From the NCBI RefSeq assembly GCF_001187725.1, contig NZ_LGIQ01000002.1, positions 186,001 through 250,000 on the forward strand: DNA of 64,000 nucleotides, read 5' to 3'. The position numbers were made by a program, and so were the translations under genes. Source of the stretch: Brevibacillus reuszeri. Lineage in GTDB: Bacteria; Bacillota; Bacilli; Brevibacillales; Brevibacillaceae. This document shows positions 1 to 8,390 of the stretch, in pieces (within the stretch, counting starts at the first letter, position 1; each line of letters opens with the position of its first letter). Below the pieces are notes generated by a model that worked only from the letters and a program-made list of their open reading frames with translations, made no database searches and was not told the DNA's origin.

Positions 1-215
1 CAGGAAAGCAGCAAGGAACAGTCGTCATTAATATTAGTTATAAAGACTTGAAAACGCTTGAAATCCCGTTGCTCAGGATTGAAGAACAAAAGTTGATCGC
101 AGAAGAATATGAGCAAGAACGTTCCAAATATGTAGACAGCATTCGTCTTGCTGAGGATAGATGGAATGAAGTTATGGAGCGTCTTCAAAAAACTATTATG
201 AATGTGAAACAATAA
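1..215 (+). CDS. C-terminal fragment, type I specificity-subunit-like protein
   Basis: An open frame enters from the left edge (first full codon at base 3) and stops with TAA at 213-215. The visible 70 residues include a stretch like the end of a target-recognition domain (ISYKDLKTLEIPLL followed by RIEEQKLIAEEYEQ) and then a charged helical tail. Lines of the form 'L..LEIPLP..EEQ..I' followed by a long helix are typical of HsdS subunits and of specificity domains in N6-adenine methyltransferases. It lies about 100 bp upstream of the hsdM genes, so it may be a second or older specificity gene of the same locus. The rest lies outside the window, so the call rests on the tail only. Confidence 0.5.
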   Translation, partial: GKQQGTVVINISYKDLKTLEIPLLRIEEQKLIAEEYEQERSKYVDSIRLAEDRWNEVMERLQKTIMNVKQ

Positions 216-320
216 AGTGTTGACAAATAACCGTGTTGTATCGGAAGAGCTATTTATAAGTCTGTATGTATGCTGAGGCTTCACTAAAAGTATCGGCCCG
301 GCACCAGGGAGGGGATTTGC

Positions 321-2744
321 ATGATCGGGGCTATCATTGGCGATATTGTCGGTTCCAGATTTGAATGGGATAATCATCGCTCGAAAGATTTTGAATTTTT
401 AACATACAAGTGTTTTTTCTCTGATGACTCGGTGATGTCATTAGCGATATGTGAAGCACTTATGATCTGTAAACGAGATTTTAGTGACTTAAGTGATCAA
501 GCCATTAAATCTATGCAAGTTATTGGAAGATCCTACCAGAGTAGCGGGTATGGAGGTATGTTCTATAAATGGATATACAGTGATTCGCCAGAGCCTTATT
601 TCAGTTTCGGAAACGGTGCAGCGATGAGAGTTAGCGCCTGTGGCTATGTAGCTACTTCCATTGAAGAAGCTAAATTACTATCGCACAAGGTGACAGCTGT
701 AACACATAACCATCCTGAGGGGATAAAAGGTGCGGAGGCTATTGCTGTTGCAGTCTTTCTGGCTCGTAGCGGGAAAAATATCTTAGAAATACGCGATTAC
801 ATTGATAAGCACTACTACCCCATGAATTTCACGCTTGATGGAATTCGGGAAACATACCAGCTTAATGAGACATGCCAAGAAACAGTGCCGCAAGCTCTTG
901 TTGCATTCTTTGAGTCATTCAATTTTGAAGACGCAATCCGGAACGCTGTCTCTATTGGTGGCGATAGTGATACGTTGGCTGCTATTACGGGAAGTATGGC
1001 AGAAGCCTACTACGGGGTGCCCACACATATTAGAAAGCACGCACTGACATTTCTTGATGAGCGGCTCCTGAAGATACTGCTTGAGTTTGAAAACATATAT
1101 CCCGCAAAGATGGAAAAAATACAGTCTTCAGGGAGCGTCAGCATAAAAGAAGAGTTCGCCGGAGCCAAAATAAAAATGGGAGGAAGAGAAGAAATGATTC
1201 ATACAGCAATGGATGCTGCTGATGAAGCACTAAAAAACAGTACTTCAGAGCCTGAAGAAACAACAAGTCAAAAGCTATTTTCTCACCTTTTTGAAGCCTG
1301 CAATATTTTGCGCGGTCCAATTAATCAGGATGAGTATAAAAGCTATGTAACCCCAATTCTATTTTTCAAACGACTATCTGATGTGTATGACGAGGAAACA
1401 CAAGCCGCGTTAGAAGAATCTGGTGGTGATGAAGAATTTGCCAGTTTTCCTGAAAACCACCGTTTCATCATTCCCGATGGCTGCCATTGGCAGGACGTTC
1501 GTGAAGTAAGCGAAAATGTTGGAGTTGCAATAATTAATGCTATGAACGGCATTGAACGTGCCAATCCGGACACACTCTATGGCGTTTTTTCTAGCTTCGA
1601 CGATGCAAACTGGACTGATAAAAACAAACTGTCAGATGAACGCTTAAAGGATCTCATTGAACACATGTCAGAAATCAAAGTAGGCAATGAAAACTACTCA
1701 TCTGATGTGATGGGAGATAGTTATGAATATTTAATTAAAAAATTTGCTGATCTTTCAAAGAAAAATGCAGGTGAATTCTATACCCCTAGATCAGTTGTAG
1801 AATTAATGGTCAAAATCCTAGATCCGAAGCCAGGCGAGACAGTTTATGATCCTGCTTGTGGTACAGGTGGTATGTTGATCGAAGCAATTCGGAATGTACA
1901 TGATGATAAGAGTACGTATGGTAGGATTTATGGTCAAGAAAAGAACTTAGCAACTTCCTCCATTGCAAGAATGAACCTCTTCTTACACGGAGCAAGGGAC
2001 TTTAAGGTTAAACAAGGGGATACATTAAAATCACCTCTTTTCCTACATCGAGGAAAATTACAAACATTTGATTGTGTAATCGCGAATCCACCGTTCTCGT
2101 TAAAAGCTTGGGGGGCAGATCAATTTGCCTCAGATATTTACGGTCGAAATTTATGGGGGACCCCTTCTGATTCCAGTGCGGATTTTGCTTGGTTACAGCA
2201 TATGGTGAAATCTATGGATAAAAAAAATGGACGTTGTGCGGTTGTTCTTCCACAGGGAGTCCTTTTCCACGGAGGCAGAGAGGGAGAAATACGTAAGCAA
2301 CTAATAGAATCTGACAAGTTAGAATGCGTCATTACTTTGGTAAGTGGCTTGTTTTACAGTACAGGGGTATCGGCATGTATTTTAATATTAAACAACAATA
2401 AAGTGCAGGAACATAAAGGGAAAGTCTGCCTGATAGATGCATCAAAGATATATACTGCACAAAGAGCTCAAAATATAATGACTGAAGAAGATGTTGAAGA
2501 AGTCTACAATCTATTCAAAAACTACGAGTCAGTTATTGAAAAATCTAAAATAGTGTCAATTGAAGATATAAAATTAAAAGAGTGTACTCTCTCTGTGAAT
2601 AGTTATATTGAAAAAGCACCTATAGAAACGATTTGTCCTCAGAAAGTTAAGAAGGCATTTTTGTCAGCATTAGATGAAGCTGTTGAAGCAGAAGGAAACT
2701 TGAAATCCTTATTGATTGAAGGAGGATACATTAGTGAGCAGTAG
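321..2744 (+). CDS. ADP-ribosylglycohydrolase fused to type I methyltransferase subunit HsdM
   Basis: This 807-residue protein joins two enzymes. Residues 1-270 are an ADP-ribosylglycohydrolase (ARH/DraG) domain. It has the N-terminal GAIIGDIVGSRFEW signature, the metal-binding FSDDSVM (usual form T/S-D-D-T), HNHPEG, and the C-terminal GGDSDTLAAITGSMA motif, so the metal ligands look intact. After a charged linker (about 270-310) comes a complete HsdM. It has an N-terminal helical domain (ILRGPINQDEYKSYVTPILF), FYTPRSVVELM near 485, SAM-binding DPACGTGG near 510 and catalytic NPPF near 589. The ATG at 321 follows a GGAGGGG ribosome site. Its 3' end overlaps the next hsdM by 11 bp, so the two are co-translated. 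HsdM transfers a methyl group to adenine N6, whereas ARH removes ADP-ribose. Their fusion is unusual, and its purpose is inference. Confidence 0.9.
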   Translation: MIGAIIGDIVGSRFEWDNHRSKDFEFLTYKCFFSDDSVMSLAICEALMICKRDFSDLSDQAIKSMQVIGRSYQSSGYGGMFYKWIYSDSPEPYFSFGNGAAMRVSACGYVATSIEEAKLLSHKVTAVTHNHPEGIKGAEAIAVAVFLARSGKNILEIRDYIDKHYYPMNFTLDGIRETYQLNETCQETVPQALVAFFESFNFEDAIRNAVSIGGDSDTLAAITGSMAEAYYGVPTHIRKHALTFLDERLLKILLEFENIYPAKMEKIQSSGSVSIKEEFAGAKIKMGGREEMIHTAMDAADEALKNSTSEPEETTSQKLFSHLFEACNILRGPINQDEYKSYVTPILFFKRLSDVYDEETQAALEESGGDEEFASFPENHRFIIPDGCHWQDVREVSENVGVAIINAMNGIERANPDTLYGVFSSFDDANWTDKNKLSDERLKDLIEHMSEIKVGNENYSSDVMGDSYEYLIKKFADLSKKNAGEFYTPRSVVELMVKILDPKPGETVYDPACGTGGMLIEAIRNVHDDKSTYGRIYGQEKNLATSSIARMNLFLHGARDFKVKQGDTLKSPLFLHRGKLQTFDCVIANPPFSLKAWGADQFASDIYGRNLWGTPSDSSADFAWLQHMVKSMDKKNGRCAVVLPQGVLFHGGREGEIRKQLIESDKLECVITLVSGLFYSTGVSACILILNNNKVQEHKGKVCLIDASKIYTAQRAQNIMTEEDVEEVYNLFKNYESVIEKSKIVSIEDIKLKECTLSVNSYIEKAPIETICPQKVKKAFLSALDEAVEAEGNLKSLLIEGGYISEQ

Positions 2745-4242
2745 TAGAATCACACTTGATGATTTGAAATCATACTTATGGAATTCAGCAGTACTCTTAA
2801 GGACTCATATAGATGCAGGTTCGTATAAGCAATACATTTTCCCACTTATGTTTTTCAAAAGAATATGCGATGTATATGATGAAGAATGTGCAGAAATCCT
2901 TGAGGAATATGACGGGGATGAGGATGCACTCGAGTGGGAAGAAAATCATAGATTCATTGTTCCGAAAGGTTTTCACTGGAATGATGTCAGATCAGTATCA
3001 GAAAATGTGGGCGTTGCAATTGTAAATGCATTTCGAGCTATCGAAAAAGGAAATCCTGAAAAATTGCAAGGTGTTTTTGGAGATGGTGCTTGGACTAATA
3101 AAAACAGATTACCTGATAAATTACTAAAAGACCTTATTGAACATTTCTCTTCAAAAACGCTCAGTATGAAAAATTGTCCTGAGGACGAACTCGGACAAGG
3201 CTATGAATATTTGATTAAGAAATTTGCTGATGATAGTGGACACACTGCACAGGAGTTTTATACAAATCGTACCGTCGTTCATCTTATGACAGAGATGCTA
3301 AAACCCCAATCTGGCGAAAGTATTTACGATCCTACCTGTGGTAGCGCAGGAATGCTTATTTCAGCCATTGCTTATTTGAAGCAACAAGGACTTGAATGGA
3401 GAAATGTAAGAGCATACGGGCAAGAGATCAATGCTCTTACATCCGCGATTGGAAGGATGAATTTGTTTTTACATGGTGTAAAGGACTTTCAAATAGTAAA
3501 TGACGATACTTTAAAAAAACCTGCTTTTGTGGAGCATGGTGAGTTAATGCAGTTTGATTTAGTGTTAGCTAATCCACCATATTCGATTAAACAATGGGAT
3601 AGAGAAGCATTTTCAGCTGATAAGTATGGCCGGAATTTTCTCGGCACACCACCGCAAGGTAGGGCTGACTACGCGTTTTTCCAACATATTTTGAAGAGCC
3701 TTAATCCGAATACGGGTAGATGTGCAATTTTATTCCCACATGGTGTTTTGTTTAGGGATGAAGAAAGAGAAATGCGTGAAAAGCTTGTAAGAAGTGATTT
3801 GGTCGAATGTGTAATTGGGATCGGTAAAAATCTATTTTTCAATTCTCCAATGGAGGCATGTATTATTATATGCCGAACGAGAAAGGCACATTCTCGTAAA
3901 GGACAGGTATTATTTATTGATGCAAGACATGAAGTAACTCGAAGAAATGCAGAGAGTTATTTGGAAGAAGACCATATACAGAAGATAGCACAAGCTTACA
4001 CCGAATTTAAAGTTCAAGATGGTTTTTCAGCAATCGCCACAGTAGAACAGATTATCGGATATGACAGTAAATTGAGTATCCCGCTGTATGTTAGTGGATC
4101 TAACAGCGTTGAAGATGAGGAGACGTTATATTCTGCGGAAGAGGCACTAGATGGATGGCTTGCTAGTAGTGATGCTTTTAGAAAATCTTATGAAACTTTG
4201 AAATACATGCTTTTTGAGAATGGTGGTGATGAAAATGCCTAA
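2734..4242 (+). CDS. hsdM: Type I restriction-modification methyltransferase subunit
   Basis: A 502-residue N6-adenine methyltransferase subunit. It is paralogous to the HsdM half of the preceding fusion throughout (PLMFFKRICDVYDEE, ENHRFIVPKGFHW, NVGVAIVNA). Motifs are FYTNRTVVHLM near residue 174, DPTCGSAG near 199 (SAM binding) and NPPY near 278 (catalytic). The GTG at 2734 is preferred because GAAGGAGG lies 9 bases upstream; a longer TTG-initiated frame would begin inside that site. It overlaps the upstream gene by 11 bp and the hsdS start by about 14 bp. Type I enzymes normally use two identical M subunits per S subunit, so a tandem pair raises the possibility of an M1-M2 heterodimer or of separate S partners. 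Confidence 0.93.
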   Translation: MSSSRITLDDLKSYLWNSAVLLRTHIDAGSYKQYIFPLMFFKRICDVYDEECAEILEEYDGDEDALEWEENHRFIVPKGFHWNDVRSVSENVGVAIVNAFRAIEKGNPEKLQGVFGDGAWTNKNRLPDKLLKDLIEHFSSKTLSMKNCPEDELGQGYEYLIKKFADDSGHTAQEFYTNRTVVHLMTEMLKPQSGESIYDPTCGSAGMLISAIAYLKQQGLEWRNVRAYGQEINALTSAIGRMNLFLHGVKDFQIVNDDTLKKPAFVEHGELMQFDLVLANPPYSIKQWDREAFSADKYGRNFLGTPPQGRADYAFFQHILKSLNPNTGRCAILFPHGVLFRDEEREMREKLVRSDLVECVIGIGKNLFFNSPMEACIIICRTRKAHSRKGQVLFIDARHEVTRRNAESYLEEDHIQKIAQAYTEFKVQDGFSAIATVEQIIGYDSKLSIPLYVSGSNSVEDEETLYSAEEALDGWLASSDAFRKSYETLKYMLFENGGDENA

Positions 4243-5401
4243 ATATCGATTTGAAGATATTGCATTTAATATAACTCAAAAAAGAAAGCCAACATCAGAT
4301 GATATGAAAACATATATCGGACTAGAACATTTAGATAGCGGCAGTCTCTCTGTTACTAGATGGGGAAGCAACGTGCCAATAAAAGGCGATAAACTCCTAA
4401 TGCAAAAGGGGGATATTCTTTTTGGGAAAAGGAATGCCTATCTAAGAAGAGCGGCTATTGCACCCCATGATGGACTATTTTCTGCTCATGGTATGATTCT
4501 ACGACCCAATGAGAAAGTAATCTCACGAAAGTTGTTTCCTTTTTTCATTTGCTCGGATTATTTCTTTGATGCAGCTATTAGGATTTCAGTTGGATCATTG
4601 TCACCTACTATTAATTGGAGTGCACTTAAAGAACTTGAATTTATACTTCCTAATATGTATGAGCAAGAAAAACTTGCTGAGCTATTATGGGCTGCCAATG
4701 ACACAAAAGAAGCTTACAAGAAATTGCTTTATCTCACTGATGAGCTTGTCAAATCGCAATTTATCGAGATGTTTGGTGATCCCAATAAAAATCCGTTTAA
4801 TTGGGAGATTTCGCCAGTTGAAGAGTGGGTAAAACGAGACTTTATTGAACGTCCGATGGACGGTAACCATGGCGGAAAACATCCTAGAGCAACAGATTAT
4901 GTTTCATCGGGTGTGCCCTTTATTATGGCAAATAATTTGATCGATGGAAGAGTTGACTACCATTCATGCAATTATTTAACAGAACCACAAGCGAATTCTC
5001 TTGATAAAGGCTTTGCCAAGGCAGGTGATGTGCTAATTACACACAAAGGGACTATTGGAAGAACGGCAATTGTAGACAACAAATTTGATTTTATTATGCT
5101 GACACCGCAGGTTACCTACTACCGTATTTTGAAAGGTTTAAATAACATATATCTTAAAGCATATTTCGACTCCGACTATTTTCAGACAGAAATGTTTAAG
5201 ATTGCCGGAAGTGGAACAACAAGAGCATACATTGGTATTACTGCACAAAAGAAATTACCTTTAATTGTTCCACCTATTGAACTACAAAAACAGTTTGCTG
5301 ACTTTGTCCTACAGACTGATAAATCAAAATTGGTATTAGAACAAAATCTTGATAACCTCGAAACAACCATTAGAGCTCTAATGTCGCAGAACTTTGGCTA
5401 A
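4229..5401 (+). CDS. hsdS: Type I restriction-modification specificity subunit
   Basis: A DNA-recognition subunit of about 390 residues with the two-fold architecture of HsdS. The first target-recognition half (roughly residues 1-150) ends in a conserved helix with SQFIEMFGDP. The second half (roughly 195-390) holds VPFIMANNLIDGR and GDVLITHKGTIGRTAIV and ends in a second long helix. The first half contains KGDILFGKRNAYLRRAAI, the matching position of the repeat. The start is uncertain: ATG codons at 4220, 4229 and 4235 and neighbouring GTG codons are in frame, and no strong Shine-Dalgarno is visible because the start lies inside the end of hsdM (translational coupling). S determines the sequence that both M subunits methylate and R cuts. 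Confidence 0.9.
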   Translation: MKMPKYRFEDIAFNITQKRKPTSDDMKTYIGLEHLDSGSLSVTRWGSNVPIKGDKLLMQKGDILFGKRNAYLRRAAIAPHDGLFSAHGMILRPNEKVISRKLFPFFICSDYFFDAAIRISVGSLSPTINWSALKELEFILPNMYEQEKLAELLWAANDTKEAYKKLLYLTDELVKSQFIEMFGDPNKNPFNWEISPVEEWVKRDFIERPMDGNHGGKHPRATDYVSSGVPFIMANNLIDGRVDYHSCNYLTEPQANSLDKGFAKAGDVLITHKGTIGRTAIVDNKFDFIMLTPQVTYYRILKGLNNIYLKAYFDSDYFQTEMFKIAGSGTTRAYIGITAQKKLPLIVPPIELQKQFADFVLQTDKSKLVLEQNLDNLETTIRALMSQNFG

Positions 5402-5438
5402 TTAAATTTAGGTTTATCTAAGATTGGAGGGCTACTTA

Positions 5439-8348
5439 ATGTTTAATGAAGACAACACTATGGAGCAAATGGTTCTTACATCGCTCAAAAACAATGGTTG
5501 GAAGTTTATCCCCGCCGAAGAATTACAACGTGAATATTCTGACGTAATGGTTGAGACTATGGTTAAAGAGGCGCTCATTCGTCTTAATCCTGAAATTGCT
5601 GAAGAACCATCCCGCGCAGATGAAGTTATCTATAAACTGCGTACATTAATATTAACGGTTCAGCCGCACAACCTAGTAACACAGAATGAAATGTTTAAGA
5701 AGATGGTTTTTGAAGAGAATTCATACCCATTCGGTAAAGATGGACGCATGATTCCTATTCGATTCTTTGGGACGATGACTAAAGAAGACCTAGTGTTGAA
5801 CGAATATGTTGTCACCAATCAATGGGTATATCCACAAAAAGAGAACGGTAAGAGGCTAGATATTGTTCTATTGATTAATGGATTTCCTGTAGCGATTGGT
5901 GAGTTAAAAACGCCTGTTCGTAATTCTATTACATGGTTGGATGCTGCTAGAGATATAGCTGCATATGAAAAAAGCATACCAGGCATGTTTGTAACTAACA
6001 TATTCAATTTCGCTACAGAAGGCAAAAGTTACAGATATGGTTCAGTTTGTATGCCGGTTGGAATGTGGGGGCCATGGCATACTCCGGACCATAAAAGTGA
6101 AGGAAGTCTTGCCGATGTGAAAATCAGTGTTGAAGATATGATTACACCTGAAAAGATCATGGACATTTTTCAGTTCTTTACATTATTTGCAACTGATAAA
6201 AAGTATCGCAAATATAAAGTCATATGTCGTTATCAACAATATGAAGGTGCGAATCTTATTGTGGAACGTGTAAAGGCTGGATACCCGAAACAAGGTCTTA
6301 TCTGGCATTTTCAGGGTTCGGGTAAATCATTGCTGATGGTTTTTGCAGCACAAAAACTTAGAATGATGCCTGAATTAAACAATCCAACCATAGTTATCGT
6401 TGATGACCGAATTGACCTAGAGACACAGATAACTGCAACATTTAATGCGTCTGATATTCCTAATCTTGTCAGTCTTGGCTCAAAGGACGACTTAGAATCC
6501 TTTTTCTTAGGGGACCAGAGAAAGATCGCAATAACAACAATCTTTAAGTTTGGTGATGTTAAAAAGGAACTTAACCCTAGAGACAATATCATACTTATGG
6601 TGGATGAAGCTCATAGAACTCAGGAAGGGGATCTAGGTAGTAAGATGCGTCTTGCTCTTCCGAATGCGTTTTTCTTTGGCCTTACAGGTACACCGATTAA
6701 CCGTATTGATAAGAATACTTTCAATACATTTGGTGCAGTTGAGGATAAGAGTGGATATATGAGCAAGTATTCCTTCTCGGATTCAATCCGTGACAATGCG
6801 ACGCTACCATTGAATTTCGAACCAGTACCAGTTGACCTACATGTGGATAGAGAAAAGCTCGATGCTGAATTTGAAGCATTAACAGAGAATTTATCTAACG
6901 AAGATAAAGCAGAGCTGTCTCGGAGAGTCAACATGAAAGCTATTATGTATGACCGCAAGCGTATCAGAAAGATATGTGAGCATATAGCGAAGCACTACCG
7001 AGAGAAAATTGAACCGAATGGATACAAAGGTCAGGTTGTTTGTTATGACAGAGCGTGCTGTCTTATGTATAAAGAAGAACTTGATAAATTGCTAGGTCCG
7101 GAAGCAACTACCATCGTGATGGACACAAATAATGACAAAGAGGATAAATATAAAGCGTATAAACGTGATAGGGATGCAGAAGGAAAGGTTTTAGACAGGT
7201 TTAGAGAACCTAACGACCCTTTAAAGCTTGTTATTGTAACGTCAAAGCTTCTTACTGGTTTTGATGCACCTATATTGCAGGCTATGTACCTTGATAAGCC
7301 AATGAAAGATCATAATTTGCTGCAGGCCATCTGTCGTACTAACAGAACCTATGATGAAGGTAAGACTCATGGTTTGATTGTTGACTATATAGGTATTTTT
7401 GATAATGTAGCAACAGCTTTGGACTTTGATGAATCGAGTATGAAAAAAGTCATCTCGAACATTGAAGAAGTCAAAAAGCAGATCCCTGCACTAATGCGTA
7501 AATGTTTGAGTTATTTTATGGGAGTAGACCGTACTATAGATGGTTGGGAAGGTTTAATTGCTGCACAAGAATGTTTGCCAAACAATAAAATCAAGGACGA
7601 ATTTGGAGCCGATTATAAAGTGCTCAATCGAGCGTGGGATGCGCTATCGCCAGATCCGTTTCTGAATTCAATGAAATTCGATTATCAATGGCTGACAAGA
7701 GTATTCGAATCCGTGAAACCTACAGATGGCAGAGGCGGGTTGATCTGGGCTTCTCTTGGGGCGAAAACATTGGAACTAGTTCACGAGAATCTGCAAGTTG
7801 GAGAAGTACATGATGATATGGAAATTCTTACGATGGATGCAGATTTAATCGATGAATTTATTGAAAAACAAAAAGATCTGAGAAAGACAACGATCAAAGT
7901 TGAAATTGATTTGGTCGCAAGAATTCAAAAACATAGTAATGAGATTAAATTCGTTAAATTAGGAGAAAAACTTGAGAATCTCCGCGAGAAACACGAACAA
8001 GGACTAATAACCAGTATTGAGTTTCTTAAACTGCTATTAGAGCTTGCTCGCGAAGCTGCGGAAGCTGAACAAGAAGTAGTGCCTGAGGAAGAAATAGATA
8101 AAGGCAAGGCCGCGTTAACGGAGCTTTTTGATGGTTTGAGGAATTCAAAGACACCGATTATCGTCGAACGAATTGTTGGCGATATAGATGATATCGTTAA
8201 AATTGTACGATTCGATGGTTGGCAGGGTACAACAGCAGGAAAACAGGAAGTGAAGAAAGCTCTTCGGAGTGTTGTCTGGGTCAAATACAAAATTAAAGAC
8301 AAAGAAGTCTTTGATAAAGCCTATCAGTATATTGAGCAGTATTATTAA
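5439..8348 (+). CDS. hsdR: Type I restriction endonuclease subunit R
   Basis: A 969-residue motor and nuclease subunit. The N-terminal PD-(D/E)xK nuclease has the Asp of RLDIVLL near residue 140 and GELKTP near 155. The superfamily 2 translocase follows, with Walker A FQGSGKS near 290, DEAHRT near 388 and GLTGTP near 412, and the helicase C-terminal half includes SKLLTGFDAP and QAICRTNR. The C terminus is helical and probably binds the methyltransferase core. ATG 5439 is preceded by GGAGGG; a longer TTG start at 5424 would overlap that site. All motifs are present, so the enzyme should be active. It lies 37 bp after hsdS and is likely in the same transcript. Confidence 0.95.
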   Translation: MFNEDNTMEQMVLTSLKNNGWKFIPAEELQREYSDVMVETMVKEALIRLNPEIAEEPSRADEVIYKLRTLILTVQPHNLVTQNEMFKKMVFEENSYPFGKDGRMIPIRFFGTMTKEDLVLNEYVVTNQWVYPQKENGKRLDIVLLINGFPVAIGELKTPVRNSITWLDAARDIAAYEKSIPGMFVTNIFNFATEGKSYRYGSVCMPVGMWGPWHTPDHKSEGSLADVKISVEDMITPEKIMDIFQFFTLFATDKKYRKYKVICRYQQYEGANLIVERVKAGYPKQGLIWHFQGSGKSLLMVFAAQKLRMMPELNNPTIVIVDDRIDLETQITATFNASDIPNLVSLGSKDDLESFFLGDQRKIAITTIFKFGDVKKELNPRDNIILMVDEAHRTQEGDLGSKMRLALPNAFFFGLTGTPINRIDKNTFNTFGAVEDKSGYMSKYSFSDSIRDNATLPLNFEPVPVDLHVDREKLDAEFEALTENLSNEDKAELSRRVNMKAIMYDRKRIRKICEHIAKHYREKIEPNGYKGQVVCYDRACCLMYKEELDKLLGPEATTIVMDTNNDKEDKYKAYKRDRDAEGKVLDRFREPNDPLKLVIVTSKLLTGFDAPILQAMYLDKPMKDHNLLQAICRTNRTYDEGKTHGLIVDYIGIFDNVATALDFDESSMKKVISNIEEVKKQIPALMRKCLSYFMGVDRTIDGWEGLIAAQECLPNNKIKDEFGADYKVLNRAWDALSPDPFLNSMKFDYQWLTRVFESVKPTDGRGGLIWASLGAKTLELVHENLQVGEVHDDMEILTMDADLIDEFIEKQKDLRKTTIKVEIDLVARIQKHSNEIKFVKLGEKLENLREKHEQGLITSIEFLKLLLELAREAAEAEQEVVPEEEIDKGKAALTELFDGLRNSKTPIIVERIVGDIDDIVKIVRFDGWQGTTAGKQEVKKALRSVVWVKYKIKDKEVFDKAYQYIEQYY

Positions 8349-8390
8349 TTCGGAGACCAGATGTGATGAGAATCAGGCGGGGGTGATAAG

